DNA from: Phycicoccus elongatus Lp2
GTDB taxonomy: Bacteria > Actinomycetota > Actinomycetes > Actinomycetales > Dermatophilaceae
DNA: 64,000 nt
Reading direction: 5' to 3'
Assembly (NCBI RefSeq): GCF_000367525.1
Contig: NZ_HF570956.1
Location: forward strand, 277,108 to 341,107
The notes beneath the pieces were generated by a model. The model saw only the letters and a list, made by a program, of their open reading frames with translations, ran no database searches and was not told where the DNA came from. This document shows positions 10,343 through 18,674 of this stretch, piece by piece. The first letter of the stretch is position 1. Each line of letters opens with the position of its first letter. A program made the position numbers and the translations under genes.

Positions 10343-11272
10343 TCAGGTCGGGAGACCGAGCGAGGTGAGGAAGTCGTCGACGGCGCTCGTCAAGGGTCCA
10401 GCGACGCCGACCTGGCTGTCGATGTCACCATGCGACATATCGATCGGCAGGACCGTCGCGGTGGAGCCGTGAGCGCGGACAGCCGCACCGAAGGCGTCCG
10501 CCTGAGGACACGCCTCTGCTCGATTCGAGCCGCAGACGAGCAGCACTGGCTCCGGCGTTCCCGAGAGGACCAGGGTCGGCGAAGCCTCGCGCTGCAGCAC
10601 CTCGTCCTGGCCGAAGGCGTCGTCGTAGAGGGCCGGATGGGGACCGTTCATGATCTGCGGCACGTCGTAGGCAGCGCTGTCCAGGGCGATCGTGCCGAGC
10701 CAGGGCGCCGCCCCGGCCCCCTCGCGATAGCCCGGATCGGCGGTCACCAAGGACACCAGATGGGCACCGGCCGAATGGCCCATCAACACGATCCGACTCG
10801 GATCCCCACCCCAAGCGCTCGCCTCGGACTGCACGAACGACAGCGCAGCCGCGACATCGTGGGCCTGGGCCAGCGGGTCCACCTCGGGTGAGAGACGGTA
10901 GTTGATGGAGACGACGAGGTAGCCGGCTGGCACATAGTGCGCCACCTTGTTCTTCACAACACCCGGGTTGGCCTTGTCACCGCGGCGCCAACCTCCGCCA
11001 TGGACCATGACGAGGATCGGGGCGTGCTGGGCATCAGCCGGCCGGTGGACATCGAGCCGCTGGGCGGGGTCGGAGCCGTAGGCGAGGTCACGGAGCACCT
11101 CGACTCCCGGCGGGCCGGCCACCTCGCCACGTGGATGGTTGCCACCACAGGCCGAGAGCAGGACGCCGACGACCGCCGCGAGGAGGAGGGCGCGAATCCG
11201 CCCGCCCGCTCGACCCCCGGTCTGCACGGTGCCCTGCACCCGGCCCATCCTGGCTGCGCCGCGTTCGGACAA
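10343..11272 (-). CDS. Lipoprotein alpha/beta hydrolase (HSL/BD-FAE-type esterase)
   Basis: 309 residues. A basic N-terminus and hydrophobic stretch end in a lipobox-like LLSAC (about residues 38-42), so the mature enzyme is probably anchored outside the membrane. The hydrolase domain has the oxyanion motif VHGGGWRRGD, the nucleophile GHSAGAH, a later acidic residue near EPVLLVCG and the catalytic His in DMSHGDID. This is the hormone-sensitive-lipase / bacterial-esterase group acting on ester bonds; the substrate is unknown. The gene is single, with about 100 bp of empty sequence on its 3-prime side. Confidence 0.83.
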   Translation of the reverse strand: MSERGAARMGRVQGTVQTGGRAGGRIRALLLAAVVGVLLSACGGNHPRGEVAGPPGVEVLRDLAYGSDPAQRLDVHRPADAQHAPILVMVHGGGWRRGDKANPGVVKNKVAHYVPAGYLVVSINYRLSPEVDPLAQAHDVAAALSFVQSEASAWGGDPSRIVLMGHSAGAHLVSLVTADPGYREGAGAAPWLGTIALDSAAYDVPQIMNGPHPALYDDAFGQDEVLQREASPTLVLSGTPEPVLLVCGSNRAEACPQADAFGAAVRAHGSTATVLPIDMSHGDIDSQVGVAGPLTSAVDDFLTSLGLPT

Positions 11273-11451
11273 CCTGCGAGGCAGATCAAGGATTCCTGAA
11301 AGCCATCAAGGGATGTCGAGGCGGCGAAGCGCCGGGATCGTCGCCGCCCGAGGGCGCCGCCGGGATGATCGCTCGAGGCGGGCGGACGGCCTGACCTGAG
11401 CCCCTGCGGAGCATGGGTCCCCGAACGGCCACGGCTTCGCGGCATACCCCC

Positions 11452-12495
11452 TCACCTCGGCCGTCCCGACCGCAGGGGCAGGCGGGCGACGATCTCGCCC
11501 TCCTCGATCTCGCCCGTCGGCACGAACCCGACGGACCGGTAAAGGGGTTCGGGCGAGCCCTTCCCCGGCACCCAACTCGTCTCGACCCACTCGTGCCCGT
11601 CCGCGCGCATCTGCTCGATCCACTCGGTGAGCACACGTCGGCCGATGCCTCGCTGCTGGTGGCGCCGGTCGACGAGGAAGCGCCAGAGGTAGGGGCCGTT
11701 CTCGGAGTACATGAGGAAGCCGACCGGCTCACCGTCGGCCTCGATGCCGCGCAGGATCGGGATGAGCGGCTTGCCGTGACGATCGCCGTGGAAGAGGGCG
11801 TCGACATAGGAGTTGTGGACGCTCGCGACGAACCGGTTCTGCGACGTGTGCACCGCGACCCGTGCGTAGGTCAGGTGGTTGTCATCGGTGATCTCGACGA
11901 GTCGGATCTGCGTTGGCGGGGTTCGTGGCCGGCTGCGCCAATCGCGCCACTCCTGGGCGGTCATCGAGTAGTTGAGGTTGTCGTCCCACGCGCCGCGCCA
12001 CCAGTAGGAATCCCGGGTGAGCGACTCGAAGGTCATGCCCAGCCGCTCGATCAGGCGCTGACTGGCGAGATTGTCCTTGGAGAGTTCGGCTTGGATCCGG
12101 TGGATGCCGTGATGGCCGACGAGGTGCGCGAGGAGCGCGTCGACCGCCTCGTGGGCGATCCCGCGGCCCTGCGCGGCCGGGATCAGGGTGAAGCCGATCT
12201 CGGCGATGCCACCCTGCTCGTGGATCCCGACGTAGACATCGCCGACGAGTTCGCCGTCCAGCTCGATCGCGACCTGGTGATGGCCGCCGGCCGCGACGTC
12301 GGTGAGGCCCTCGTGGGCCGCGACCAGAGCCCGCGCCCGGGACTCCGGATAGGGCAGGTCCCAGTCTTGCAGCGCGTTGACGTCGGGATCATTTCGGTAT
12401 GCCGTGAGCGTCTCGACGTCCTCCTCCCGGACGAAGCGCAGCACCAGTCGATCGGTCCGCATCGGGAAGGGACCGCCGGGCTGGACATCGCTCAT
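11452..12495 (-). CDS. Tandem GNAT N-acetyltransferase
   Basis: 347 residues with two GCN5-type acetyltransferase domains. The first is RimJ/RimL-like (RTDRLVLRFVREEDVETL, acetyl-CoA loop IPAAQGRGIAHEAVDALLAHL, then NLASQRLIERLGM). The second starts about residue 190, with LVDRRHQQRGIGRRVLTEW and a GFVPTGEIEEGE ending. Both domains keep the R/Q-x-x-G-x-G/A loop, so both may bind acetyl-CoA. ATG 12495 follows GAGG. The targets are unknown. Confidence 0.85.
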   Translation of the reverse strand: MSDVQPGGPFPMRTDRLVLRFVREEDVETLTAYRNDPDVNALQDWDLPYPESRARALVAAHEGLTDVAAGGHHQVAIELDGELVGDVYVGIHEQGGIAEIGFTLIPAAQGRGIAHEAVDALLAHLVGHHGIHRIQAELSKDNLASQRLIERLGMTFESLTRDSYWWRGAWDDNLNYSMTAQEWRDWRSRPRTPPTQIRLVEITDDNHLTYARVAVHTSQNRFVASVHNSYVDALFHGDRHGKPLIPILRGIEADGEPVGFLMYSENGPYLWRFLVDRRHQQRGIGRRVLTEWIEQMRADGHEWVETSWVPGKGSPEPLYRSVGFVPTGEIEEGEIVARLPLRSGRPR

Positions 12496-12592
12496 CGCCT
12501 CAGAGTCCTCCCGAAGTGCAGTGCCGGGCAACCGAATTTCGTCACACCCGCTCGGCGACCGTGGCAGGCAGTCGGCCTCTACGATGCCCGCC

Positions 12593-12766
12593 ATGACGAG
12601 CAGCGCTGCGGAGGAGCACGCCGAAGCGACGGCCGAGGAGCCAGCAACGGAGGGTGAGCGCAACGACTGGCTCGAGTTGTTCTGCGACCTCGTCGTCGTC
12701 GCGGCCGTCGCCGTTCTCACCGAGGGCCCTGGCCGAGTTGCCGACGGCCGGCTGAGATGTGCATGA
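12593..12766 (+). pseudogene. Truncated LtrA-like (low temperature requirement A) N-terminus
   Basis: A short frame starting MTSSAAEEHAEAT carries NDWLELFCDLVVVAAVAVLTEG, which resembles the first transmembrane helix of LtrA-family membrane proteins (WLELFFDLVFV-type). The sequence then degenerates and stops just before the antitoxin gene. The rest of the roughly 400-residue family length is absent. It looks like the stump left when the toxin-antitoxin pair and neighbours arrived. Confidence 0.5.
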
Positions 12767-12784
12767 AGTGCTACATTTGCGCAC

Positions 12785-13045
12785 GTGCCGACCATTGCTT
12801 CGCGGGACCTGCGCAACCACACCTCCACCGTCCTTGACGGTGTGGCTCGGGGCGAGGTCTACACCGTGACGGTCCACGGGCGCCCCGTGGCAGAGTTGCA
12901 CCGCGTCAGCAGTCAGCGCCGACCCGCTGTGCCCAAGGACGAGGTGCTCGCCCTGCTCGATAGACAACGCCCCGATGCCGCGCTGGCGGCGGACATGGCG
13001 TGGATCTCCGAGGGCACGACGGACGATCTCGGCGACCTGGGGTGA
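12785..13045 (+). CDS. Phd/YefM-type antitoxin (VapB-like)
   Basis: 86-residue antitoxin. The N-terminal Phd/YefM fold (MPTIASRDLRNHTSTVLDGVARGEVYTVTVHGRPVAEL) binds operator DNA. The acidic, probably disordered C-terminus (ADMAWISEGTTDDLGDLG) would wrap the toxin. It overlaps the PIN toxin by four bases (GTGA), so translation is coupled. The pair is expected to be autoregulated, and an imperfect GTGC/GCAC dyad lies just upstream (about 12756-12781). Confidence 0.9.
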   Translation: MPTIASRDLRNHTSTVLDGVARGEVYTVTVHGRPVAELHRVSSQRRPAVPKDEVLALLDRQRPDAALAADMAWISEGTTDDLGDLG

Positions 13046-13449
13046 CGACGACTCCGACACGAGGGCTCCTCGACACGAGCGTCTGGATCTCCGCCGAGCT
13101 GGGCCGCACCATTTCTCGTGAACTCCTCCCGGACGAAGCCGTGGTCAGTGTCATCACCATTGCCGAGTTGCAGGCCGGCGTCCTCGCAGCCGGCGACAGC
13201 ATCTCGCGCTCGCGGCGGCTCGACACCTTGCAGGTGGCACTCGACACCGAGGTGCTCCCCGTTGACGTCCGCGCCGCCCAAGTGTGGGCCGAACTGCGGG
13301 TCCGGTTGCGCGACGCCGGGCGGCGAGCGAACGTCAATGACCTGTGGATCGCGGCCATCGCCATTGCCAATGACCTTCCCGTCATCAGCCAGGACGACGA
13401 CTTCGACGCGCTGAGCGAGTTGGGCGCACTCGACGTCATCAAGGTGTGA
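13042..13449 (+). CDS. PIN-domain toxin (VapC family)
   Basis: 135-residue PIN nuclease with the VapC acidic residues: Asp in LLDTSVWI (about residue 10), Glu in TIAELQAGV (about 43), Asp in NVNDLWIAAIA (about 95) and Asp in ISQDDDFDAL. VapC toxins cleave tRNA or rRNA in a magnesium-dependent way when freed from antitoxin. The start is GTG 13042, overlapping the antitoxin stop. The pair is complete and probably active, since no catalytic residue is missing. Confidence 0.9.
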   Translation: MTTTPTRGLLDTSVWISAELGRTISRELLPDEAVVSVITIAELQAGVLAAGDSISRSRRLDTLQVALDTEVLPVDVRAAQVWAELRVRLRDAGRRANVNDLWIAAIAIANDLPVISQDDDFDALSELGALDVIKV

Positions 13450-13800
13450 ACCTCGGGGTGTCGAGGCTCCGGGCGGATAGCGATTCGTTGCGGGTTTCGT
13501 GGTCCACACCGCGTTACTTGGTATGCCGTGAGCGAGCGAATCTCGGCCCTCCCCCTTGGCCTGCTGGCCGGGTGATCGAGCCCGGGTCGCCGGTCGCCGG
13601 TCGTCGGCCGAGCATGCCTGCCCAGGAGCCCGGCCGCATCGGCGGGCAGTGACCGAAAGCTCACTATTGGTGAGTTTGTGTGGGCGCGACGGCGACACCC
13701 GGATCGTGGCTGACGCTTGCCGCCCGCGTCACGGGCGTTCAACTCATCCGCCGTGCCATGGATACCGGGCGGCCGCATCCGGGCGTTCCCTGACGCACGT
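13450..13800. other. Intergenic stretch with small dyads
   Basis: No credible gene in about 350 bases. It contains GGTATGCCGTGAGCGAGCGA at 13522, a motif form seen repeatedly in this genome, and a dyad CTCAC-TATTG-GTGAG (about 13674-13688) flanked by AAA and TTT. At the right edge ACGCAC-GTTCAG-GTGCGT overlaps the stop of the minus-strand response regulator and could terminate it. Confidence 0.4.
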
Positions 13801-14448
13801 TCAGGTGCGTTTGGTGTCGTAGGCCCACATCGCGATCTCGACCCGGTTCCGGGCGCCGAGCTTGGCCATCAATGAGGCGACATGGGACTTGACCGTGCTC
13901 AGGCTCACGTAGAGCTCGCGGGCGATCTCCGCATTCGTCCAGCCTCGCGCGACGAGCACGAGCACCTCTTCCTCACGCTCGGTGAGCGGGTCGATGGGTT
14001 GAACCGGCGCCGCGGGGGCCCGGTCAGCAAAGGTGGCGAGGAGCCGGCGAGTGACGTTGGGGGCGATCAGCGCATCCCCGGCGGCCGCCGCGTGGATGGC
14101 CTGCACGAGGAGTTCGGGCCCGGCGTCCTTGAGCAGGAAGCCGCGCGCGCCCGCCCGCAGGGCCCCGAGGACGTACTCGTCGAGGTCGAACGTCGTGATG
14201 ACGACGACGGCGATGGGGTCCGTGACGTCCGGTCCGGCCACCCGCCGGGTCACCTCGACGCCGTCGAGCCCGGGCATCCGGATGTCGACGAGCAGGACGT
14301 CGGGACGCAGTCGGCGGGTGAGGTCGAGGGCTTGTATGCCGTCGGCCGCCTCTCCGACCACCTCCAGCGCCGGGTACGCGCCGAGGATCATGACGAGCCC
14401 GGCGCGGACGAGGTCCTGGTCGTCGGCAACGACAACGCGAATGGTCAT
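13801..14448 (-). CDS. NarL/FixJ-family response regulator
   Basis: 215 residues. The receiver domain has acidic pocket VVADDQDLV, phospho-acceptor Asp in VLLVDIRMPGLDG (about residue 54) and Lys in GFLLKDAG. The LuxR-type HTH is at the C-terminus (LTEREEEVLVLVARGWTNAEIARELYVSLSTVKSHVASLMAKL). It is phosphorylated by the histidine kinase encoded immediately upstream, with which it overlaps by ATGA. The target promoter is not visible. Confidence 0.92.
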   Translation of the reverse strand: MTIRVVVADDQDLVRAGLVMILGAYPALEVVGEAADGIQALDLTRRLRPDVLLVDIRMPGLDGVEVTRRVAGPDVTDPIAVVVITTFDLDEYVLGALRAGARGFLLKDAGPELLVQAIHAAAAGDALIAPNVTRRLLATFADRAPAAPVQPIDPLTEREEEVLVLVARGWTNAEIARELYVSLSTVKSHVASLMAKLGARNRVEIAMWAYDTKRT

Positions 14449-15584
14449 GGCAGCGCGTCCACGGGCAGCACGGCCTCGACGACCCAGCCGCCCTCGGGTG
14501 CAGGCCGGGCTGTGAGGGACCCGCCGAGGAGTTGGGCGCGTTCGGCCATGCCGAGCAGCCCGAAACCGGCTTGGGGCGTCGCGCCGGACTGGGTGAGGCC
14601 GTCGTCGGTGACGCGCAACCGGATGGTTGCTCCCTCCCGTCGCACGTCGATCGCGACGCGTGTCGGGCTCGACGCGTGCCGCAGGGCATTGGTCAAGGAT
14701 TCCTGCGCGAGCCGGTAGAGAGCGGTGTCGACCGGGCGGGAGAGTGGGTTCAAGGAGCCCACGAGGGTGACCTCGACAGTGGGGGTCGCATCGGCACGGG
14801 CGAGGGCCGGGAGGTCCGCGATCCCCGGCGCGGGGGCATAGTCGACGACCTCGTCGTCTCGCAGGACCCGGACCACGGTCCGCATCTCGGCAAGGGTTCG
14901 CGAGGCCTCCGCCTCGATGGCCGCGAGGACCTCGACGGCCCGATCGGGCTGCATCCGCGCGACGACACCGCCAGCCTGTGCCTGCACCGCGATGGCGGAC
15001 ACATGGTGGGCGATGGTGTCGTGGAGGTCGCGCGCCAGGGCAACGCGCTCTTCGTTGCGGATCTCGAGTCGCTCGCGATCGCGCGCGTCTGCGCGATACC
15101 GGAAGGCCGCCGCGAGAGCGACGACGCAGAGCAGGAGGGCGCTCCCGCCAACGACGTCCGCCCGTCCCGCGGACGTCGCATACATGCCGAGTGCCGTGAT
15201 GATCGCGACGTATGCCGTCCCGACGGCGATCTCCCCGCCGGAGCCCCAGCGCGCCAAGGAGTAGAGCAGGGCCAGGACGGCCATCAGGGCCCAGAGGTCG
15301 AGCGCACCGGGGTCCATCGTCAGTTCGAGGACAGAGAGCAGACCGGCCAGGCCCCAGCCGACGAGTGTCGCCAGGAGGGGGTGCTGTCGCCGCCAGAGCA
15401 AGGCAGGCGCGAGGGCCAGGCCGATCACGGCGAGCAGCGGTCGCCAGGCCAGCCCCGGACGGAAGGCAACCTCGACGAGGACAGCCACGGCATACACACC
15501 CACAAGGAGGCGGTCGAGCGCACCGGCCGGTGGCACCACGGCCGGCCGCGGCTCGCGCCAGAGGGGTCGCCGGTTGGTGGGCAC
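14445..15584 (-). CDS. DesK-like sensor histidine kinase (HisKA_3)
   Basis: 379 residues, GTG start. An N-terminal membrane domain of several hydrophobic helices is followed by the HisKA_3 dimerisation box with phospho-His in RDLHDTIAHHVSAIAVQAQ (about residue 190). A short HATPase_c domain follows (N box ALRHASSPTRV, G box AGFGLLGMAERAQLLGG). Such kinases sense membrane or envelope conditions. It forms an overlapping operon with its NarL-type regulator. Confidence 0.9.
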   Translation of the reverse strand: MPTNRRPLWREPRPAVVPPAGALDRLLVGVYAVAVLVEVAFRPGLAWRPLLAVIGLALAPALLWRRQHPLLATLVGWGLAGLLSVLELTMDPGALDLWALMAVLALLYSLARWGSGGEIAVGTAYVAIITALGMYATSAGRADVVGGSALLLCVVALAAAFRYRADARDRERLEIRNEERVALARDLHDTIAHHVSAIAVQAQAGGVVARMQPDRAVEVLAAIEAEASRTLAEMRTVVRVLRDDEVVDYAPAPGIADLPALARADATPTVEVTLVGSLNPLSRPVDTALYRLAQESLTNALRHASSPTRVAIDVRREGATIRLRVTDDGLTQSGATPQAGFGLLGMAERAQLLGGSLTARPAPEGGWVVEAVLPVDALP

Positions 15585-15744
15585 GGGCTGAGCCTAGGGC
15601 TCGGCGAACGGCCGCGGATCGGCCCAAAGAACGAGATCGACGTCGTGCTATCGGCCAGGCGGATCCGGGCCACGCGACCGAGGCGTGCGGCGCCGATGTC
15701 GGCGAGCGTTGCGGCACATATCCACCTCACCCAAGGAGACCACG

Positions 15745-16224
15745 ATGACCGTCAGTCACCCACCCATAGCGTTGGACGACCAGCCGATGTCGGTGCGGGC
15801 CAAACTCGCTGCCGCGTGGGCTGCCTTCATGTGCCTCTACATCTACGTCGACGTCCTGGGTTTCTACGCGCCCGGTGCCGTGTCCGGCATCCTCAAGGGC
15901 CAAGTGCACACCTTCGACATCACTGAAGGGTTCTTCATGGCCGCTCTGACGGCAGCAGCGGTGCCGATCATGATGCTCGTGCTGTCGGCCGCCCTACCGG
16001 CCCGAGCGGCCCGCCGGACGAACCTCGGCGTGGCCACCCTGCTCATGCCGTGGATGGCGTTCAACGTGACCGGTGGCCAGTGGCCCTTCTACTACGGACT
16101 TGGCTTCGCCCTCGAACTCATCGTGCTGGCCTTCATCCTTCGCTCGGCCTGGACCTGGCCCCTCACGGTCTCGCCGGCGGTCTCCCGTCGTCAGCCCGCG
16201 TCGCCCCCGATCGGTATGCCGTGA
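15745..16224 (+). CDS. DUF6326-like four-helix membrane protein
   Basis: 159 residues with about four hydrophobic segments: MCLYIYVDVLGFY, ITEGFFMAALTAAAVPIMMLVL, LGVATLLMPWMAFNV and YGLGFALELIVLAFIL. Pattern and length fit the DUF6326 membrane family, whose function is unknown. ATG 15745 follows a strong AAGGAG. It overlaps the next gene by GTGA at the motif GGTATGCCGTGA, so the pair is translated together. Confidence 0.7.
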   Translation: MTVSHPPIALDDQPMSVRAKLAAAWAAFMCLYIYVDVLGFYAPGAVSGILKGQVHTFDITEGFFMAALTAAAVPIMMLVLSAALPARAARRTNLGVATLLMPWMAFNVTGGQWPFYYGLGFALELIVLAFILRSAWTWPLTVSPAVSRRQPASPPIGMP

Positions 16225-16916
16225 GGGCCGAGCGAGCCGTCGGCGCGACGGCGATCGCCCTGGTGGTGTCCGTGATCATCCAGAACGTGGTCCTCGCGTC
16301 CGGTGCGCCGACCTACAGCGATCCGATGACGCAGGTCCTCACCTTCCACTCGGAGCATCGGGGTCTCGTCACGCTGGCCGTCGGGTTGGAGGCGCTCAAC
16401 GTGCCCCTGCTCCTGGGGTTCGTGACCGGCTTGCACGGGCTGGTCACGCGCCGCGGGCGGTCGGGCTTGGGTGGGTCGCGGCTGGCCGTGGCTGCGGCCG
16501 CGACGGCGTCTTCGGGGTTCGTCCTCTACGCCGTCCTGTGGATGGGAGTCGTGCTCTCCGCGCGCGATCTCACCTCGCCGACGGACACTCTCGAGGTCAT
16601 CTGGCGCATGCATGCCGCCGCCTTCGGATTCGCGCTTGCCGCCCTGGGGGCCACCTTCGCTGGGGCCGCGTGGGCAGCGAGTGCGAGCGGGTTGACGTGG
16701 GGGTGGCAGCGAGTCCTGGGTCTCTTCGGGGGTGGACTGATGCTCGTGGCGGGCGTGGCGAGCGGGGCTGTCGCAGAGGGCTCCCCGGTCGTCTTCGTGG
16801 GGGTGGCAGGCTTCGGCATCTGGGTCGTGTGGCTCGTGGCGATTGGCCTTCGGCTCTTGCGGACTCGGCCGGCGCACCGGTCCGGTCAGGCGACCGTCCT
16901 CTCGGGCGTGGCCTGA
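16221..16916 (+). CDS. Unidentified multi-pass membrane protein
   Basis: 231 residues with about six hydrophobic segments (for example ATAIALVVSVIIQNVVLA and FVLYAVLWMGVVL). I do not recognise the family; the layout (SDPMTQVLTFHSEHR, then IWRMHAAAFGFALAALG) is reminiscent of small DUF4386-like proteins. GTG 16221 is chosen because it overlaps the upstream stop by four bases. Its coupling to the DUF6326 gene suggests a shared membrane role. Confidence 0.6.
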   Translation: MRAERAVGATAIALVVSVIIQNVVLASGAPTYSDPMTQVLTFHSEHRGLVTLAVGLEALNVPLLLGFVTGLHGLVTRRGRSGLGGSRLAVAAAATASSGFVLYAVLWMGVVLSARDLTSPTDTLEVIWRMHAAAFGFALAALGATFAGAAWAASASGLTWGWQRVLGLFGGGLMLVAGVASGAVAEGSPVVFVGVAGFGIWVVWLVAIGLRLLRTRPAHRSGQATVLSGVA

Positions 16917-16947
16917 CGACCGGCGGCCCCGGGACCCAGCAGGGCAC

Positions 16948-17853
16948 TCACTGAGTGCCGATGAACCGGCCGACGAGGTCGCGGCGGCTCGCGACCCCGA
17001 ACTTGCGGAAGATGGACTTCAGGTGATCCTGAACCGTGTGCGGCGACAGGACGAGGGCCTTGGCGATCGCCGCGGTCGATGTTCCCTGGAGCACGAGGTC
17101 AGCGACCTCCTGCTCGCGTCGGGTGAGTCCGAAGGCGCCGGTGGCCAGAGGGAACAGTTCGACGGCGCTCGTCGCAGTGACGCTGAGCACGACGCTGGCC
17201 CCGTCCGACAACGGAGCCGCCCGAATCGTCACCCAGCGGCCCGTGGTGTCCCTGGTCCGAACCATCGCCGCCGGAGCGCCACTGCGCACGGAACCGACGA
17301 CGCTCAACATGCTGGTCGGGAGATCCCCGTGGTCGAGGCCGCCGAGGTCATCGATGGCGGCCAGCCCGGCGCTCGAGGCCTGGAAACCTGAGGCGGTCAC
17401 CATGATGACGGCCGGCGCCTGGATCCAGCGGTCGTTGCCCTCGACAGGAGCCCCGTGGAAAAGGCTGTGCCGCAACCCATCCACGACGGTGGGAATCATT
17501 CGGCGTAGGACATCCCGGTCACTGTGACTGAACGGCGCCTCACCGCGATCCCGGTGCATGGCCAGACCGGCCCACAGCAGACCGTCGCCGGTGAAGGCGA
17601 TGCGGAGTTCGTCGATGGCGCCGAGTCGAGGCTCCAGAAAGTCGGCGAATCGATGGCACGTCTCAGGTCGACCGTCGGTGTCGAGCCACAAGGAGCCCAC
17701 CGGATCAGCGCCGATGGCGAAGTAGTCGAACCCGGCGGCGGCGCGGGCCCCGGTCGGGGTCCAGGCGCAGTCCCAGCTGGGGCCCGCCAGCGGGGCGGTC
17801 CAGGACCACCCCCGCAAGGTGACCGTCCTCGTGGAACTCGACGGCGACGGCAT
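16948..17853 (-). CDS. LuxR-family regulator, 5-prime end replaced by VOC sequence
   Basis: The C-terminal 60 residues are a clear LuxR HTH (FGLTRREQEVADLVLQGTSTAAIAKALVLSPHTVQDHLKSIFRKFG). Before it, from about 17704 downward, is a GAF-like sensor region (SLWLDTDGRPETCHRFADFLE, then APVIMVTASGFQASSAG). The first 50 residues of the open frame are not regulator sequence: ARAAAGFDYFAIGA belongs to the VOC protein encoded upstream in another frame. The original regulator start has therefore been lost by deletion. It may still be made as a hybrid, or be a pseudogene. Confidence 0.6.
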   Translation of the reverse strand: MPSPSSSTRTVTLRGWSWTAPLAGPSWDCAWTPTGARAAAGFDYFAIGADPVGSLWLDTDGRPETCHRFADFLEPRLGAIDELRIAFTGDGLLWAGLAMHRDRGEAPFSHSDRDVLRRMIPTVVDGLRHSLFHGAPVEGNDRWIQAPAVIMVTASGFQASSAGLAAIDDLGGLDHGDLPTSMLSVVGSVRSGAPAAMVRTRDTTGRWVTIRAAPLSDGASVVLSVTATSAVELFPLATGAFGLTRREQEVADLVLQGTSTAAIAKALVLSPHTVQDHLKSIFRKFGVASRRDLVGRFIGTQ

Positions 17854-17944
17854 ACCCGAGTCGGGAGGCGTACCAGGCGATCGACCGCGTGAGGTCGGTG
17901 ACGGGCAGCTTGAGATGGTGGACGCCGTCCAGGGTGGGGATCAT
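17704..17944 (-). pseudogene. VOC/glyoxalase-family protein, truncated and frameshifted
   Basis: Begins convincingly as a VOC (glyoxalase/dioxygenase superfamily) protein: MIPTLDGVHHLKLPVTDLTRSIAWYASRLGY, then AGVVLDRPAGGPQLGLRLDPD. After LDPD the homology shifts frame to ARAAAGFDYFAIGA and then ends abruptly in LuxR-regulator sequence. About half of the usual 120-130 residues are missing. Its ATG overlaps the stop of the upstream mycothiol-enzyme-like gene, so it was once the second gene of that operon. Confidence 0.65.
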
Positions 17945-18603
17945 CGAGTGCCTCCAGAGGGTCGTGGGATGGAGCGAAGGCGAGCAGTGCCTTCGCCGTC
18001 GAGCCGGTCGAGCGCGGGATCGGCGCGTCCGGTGATGAGCAGCAGCAGGTCGCCCAACCGGCCCTGGACGCGCGCCCCGTCGGGGTCGCCGACATCGACC
18101 GGGGCGTCGGTGGCGATCAGGTGCATGCCGCGCATCCGCCGGCGGGCGTGGAAGGGCCACCCCATCGACCAGACCCGGCGGAAGCCGGCCACCGCGGCGT
18201 CGGTCGGCATGGGTCGCTCGATGCCCAGCGGGATGGTGATGTCCTGCCCGTGCACGAGCAGGTCCATGAGCAGGTTGTCGGGGTTCGTGACTCGGGGCAC
18301 GGCCCGGGAGGCAGCGACGCGACGCAATCCTGCGGCGATCTCCTCGGTGGGTCGTTGGGCGTAGTCGACGGCGATCGCAGCCGCGGCCTCCCACAGGTGG
18401 CCGTGCGCCCGGACGAGGGCGGCGACGAGGGTGGACATGCTCGGCTCCGGGACCGGGCTCATCGCCACGTGCGCGGCGACGTCTCTGACCCGCCAACGCT
18501 CACACAGCGACTGCGTCTCCCACTGGGCCGAGGTGAGGGAGTCGAGCAGATCAGCCAGGCTCAGCCGCTCGCGTTCCACGTCCTGCCAGCGTGTCTCATC
18601 CAT
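17941..18603 (-). CDS. Maleylpyruvate isomerase N-terminal / DinB-like mycothiol-dependent family protein
   Basis: 220 residues of the actinobacterial family (TIGR03086-like) with the DinB four-helix fold: ERERLSLADLLDSLTSAQWETQSLCERWRVRDVAAHV carries the first conserved His, and NLLMDLLVHGQDI carries the second. Relatives bind a metal and use mycothiol as cofactor in isomerisation or detoxification. ATG 18603 is supported by GGAGGG upstream. It is divergent from marR, with a clear operator between them. Confidence 0.78.
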   Translation of the reverse strand: MDETRWQDVERERLSLADLLDSLTSAQWETQSLCERWRVRDVAAHVAMSPVPEPSMSTLVAALVRAHGHLWEAAAAIAVDYAQRPTEEIAAGLRRVAASRAVPRVTNPDNLLMDLLVHGQDITIPLGIERPMPTDAAVAGFRRVWSMGWPFHARRRMRGMHLIATDAPVDVGDPDGARVQGRLGDLLLLITGRADPALDRLDGEGTARLRSIPRPSGGTR

Positions 18604-18618
18604 CTCGCCCTCCACATG

Positions 18619-18637
18619 TAGTAAGAATATCTGACTA
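18619..18637. promoter_or_regulatory. MarR-type operator palindrome
   Basis: TAGTAAG, 5 bp, CTGACTA: seven-base arms with one mismatch, in the AT-rich spacer between the divergent DinB-like gene and marR. Size, symmetry and location are typical of a MarR-dimer site controlling both directions. Confidence 0.6.
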
Positions 18638-18674
18638 GTGTGTGGTGCGATTCGACGACGTGCAAGGGGTTTTC

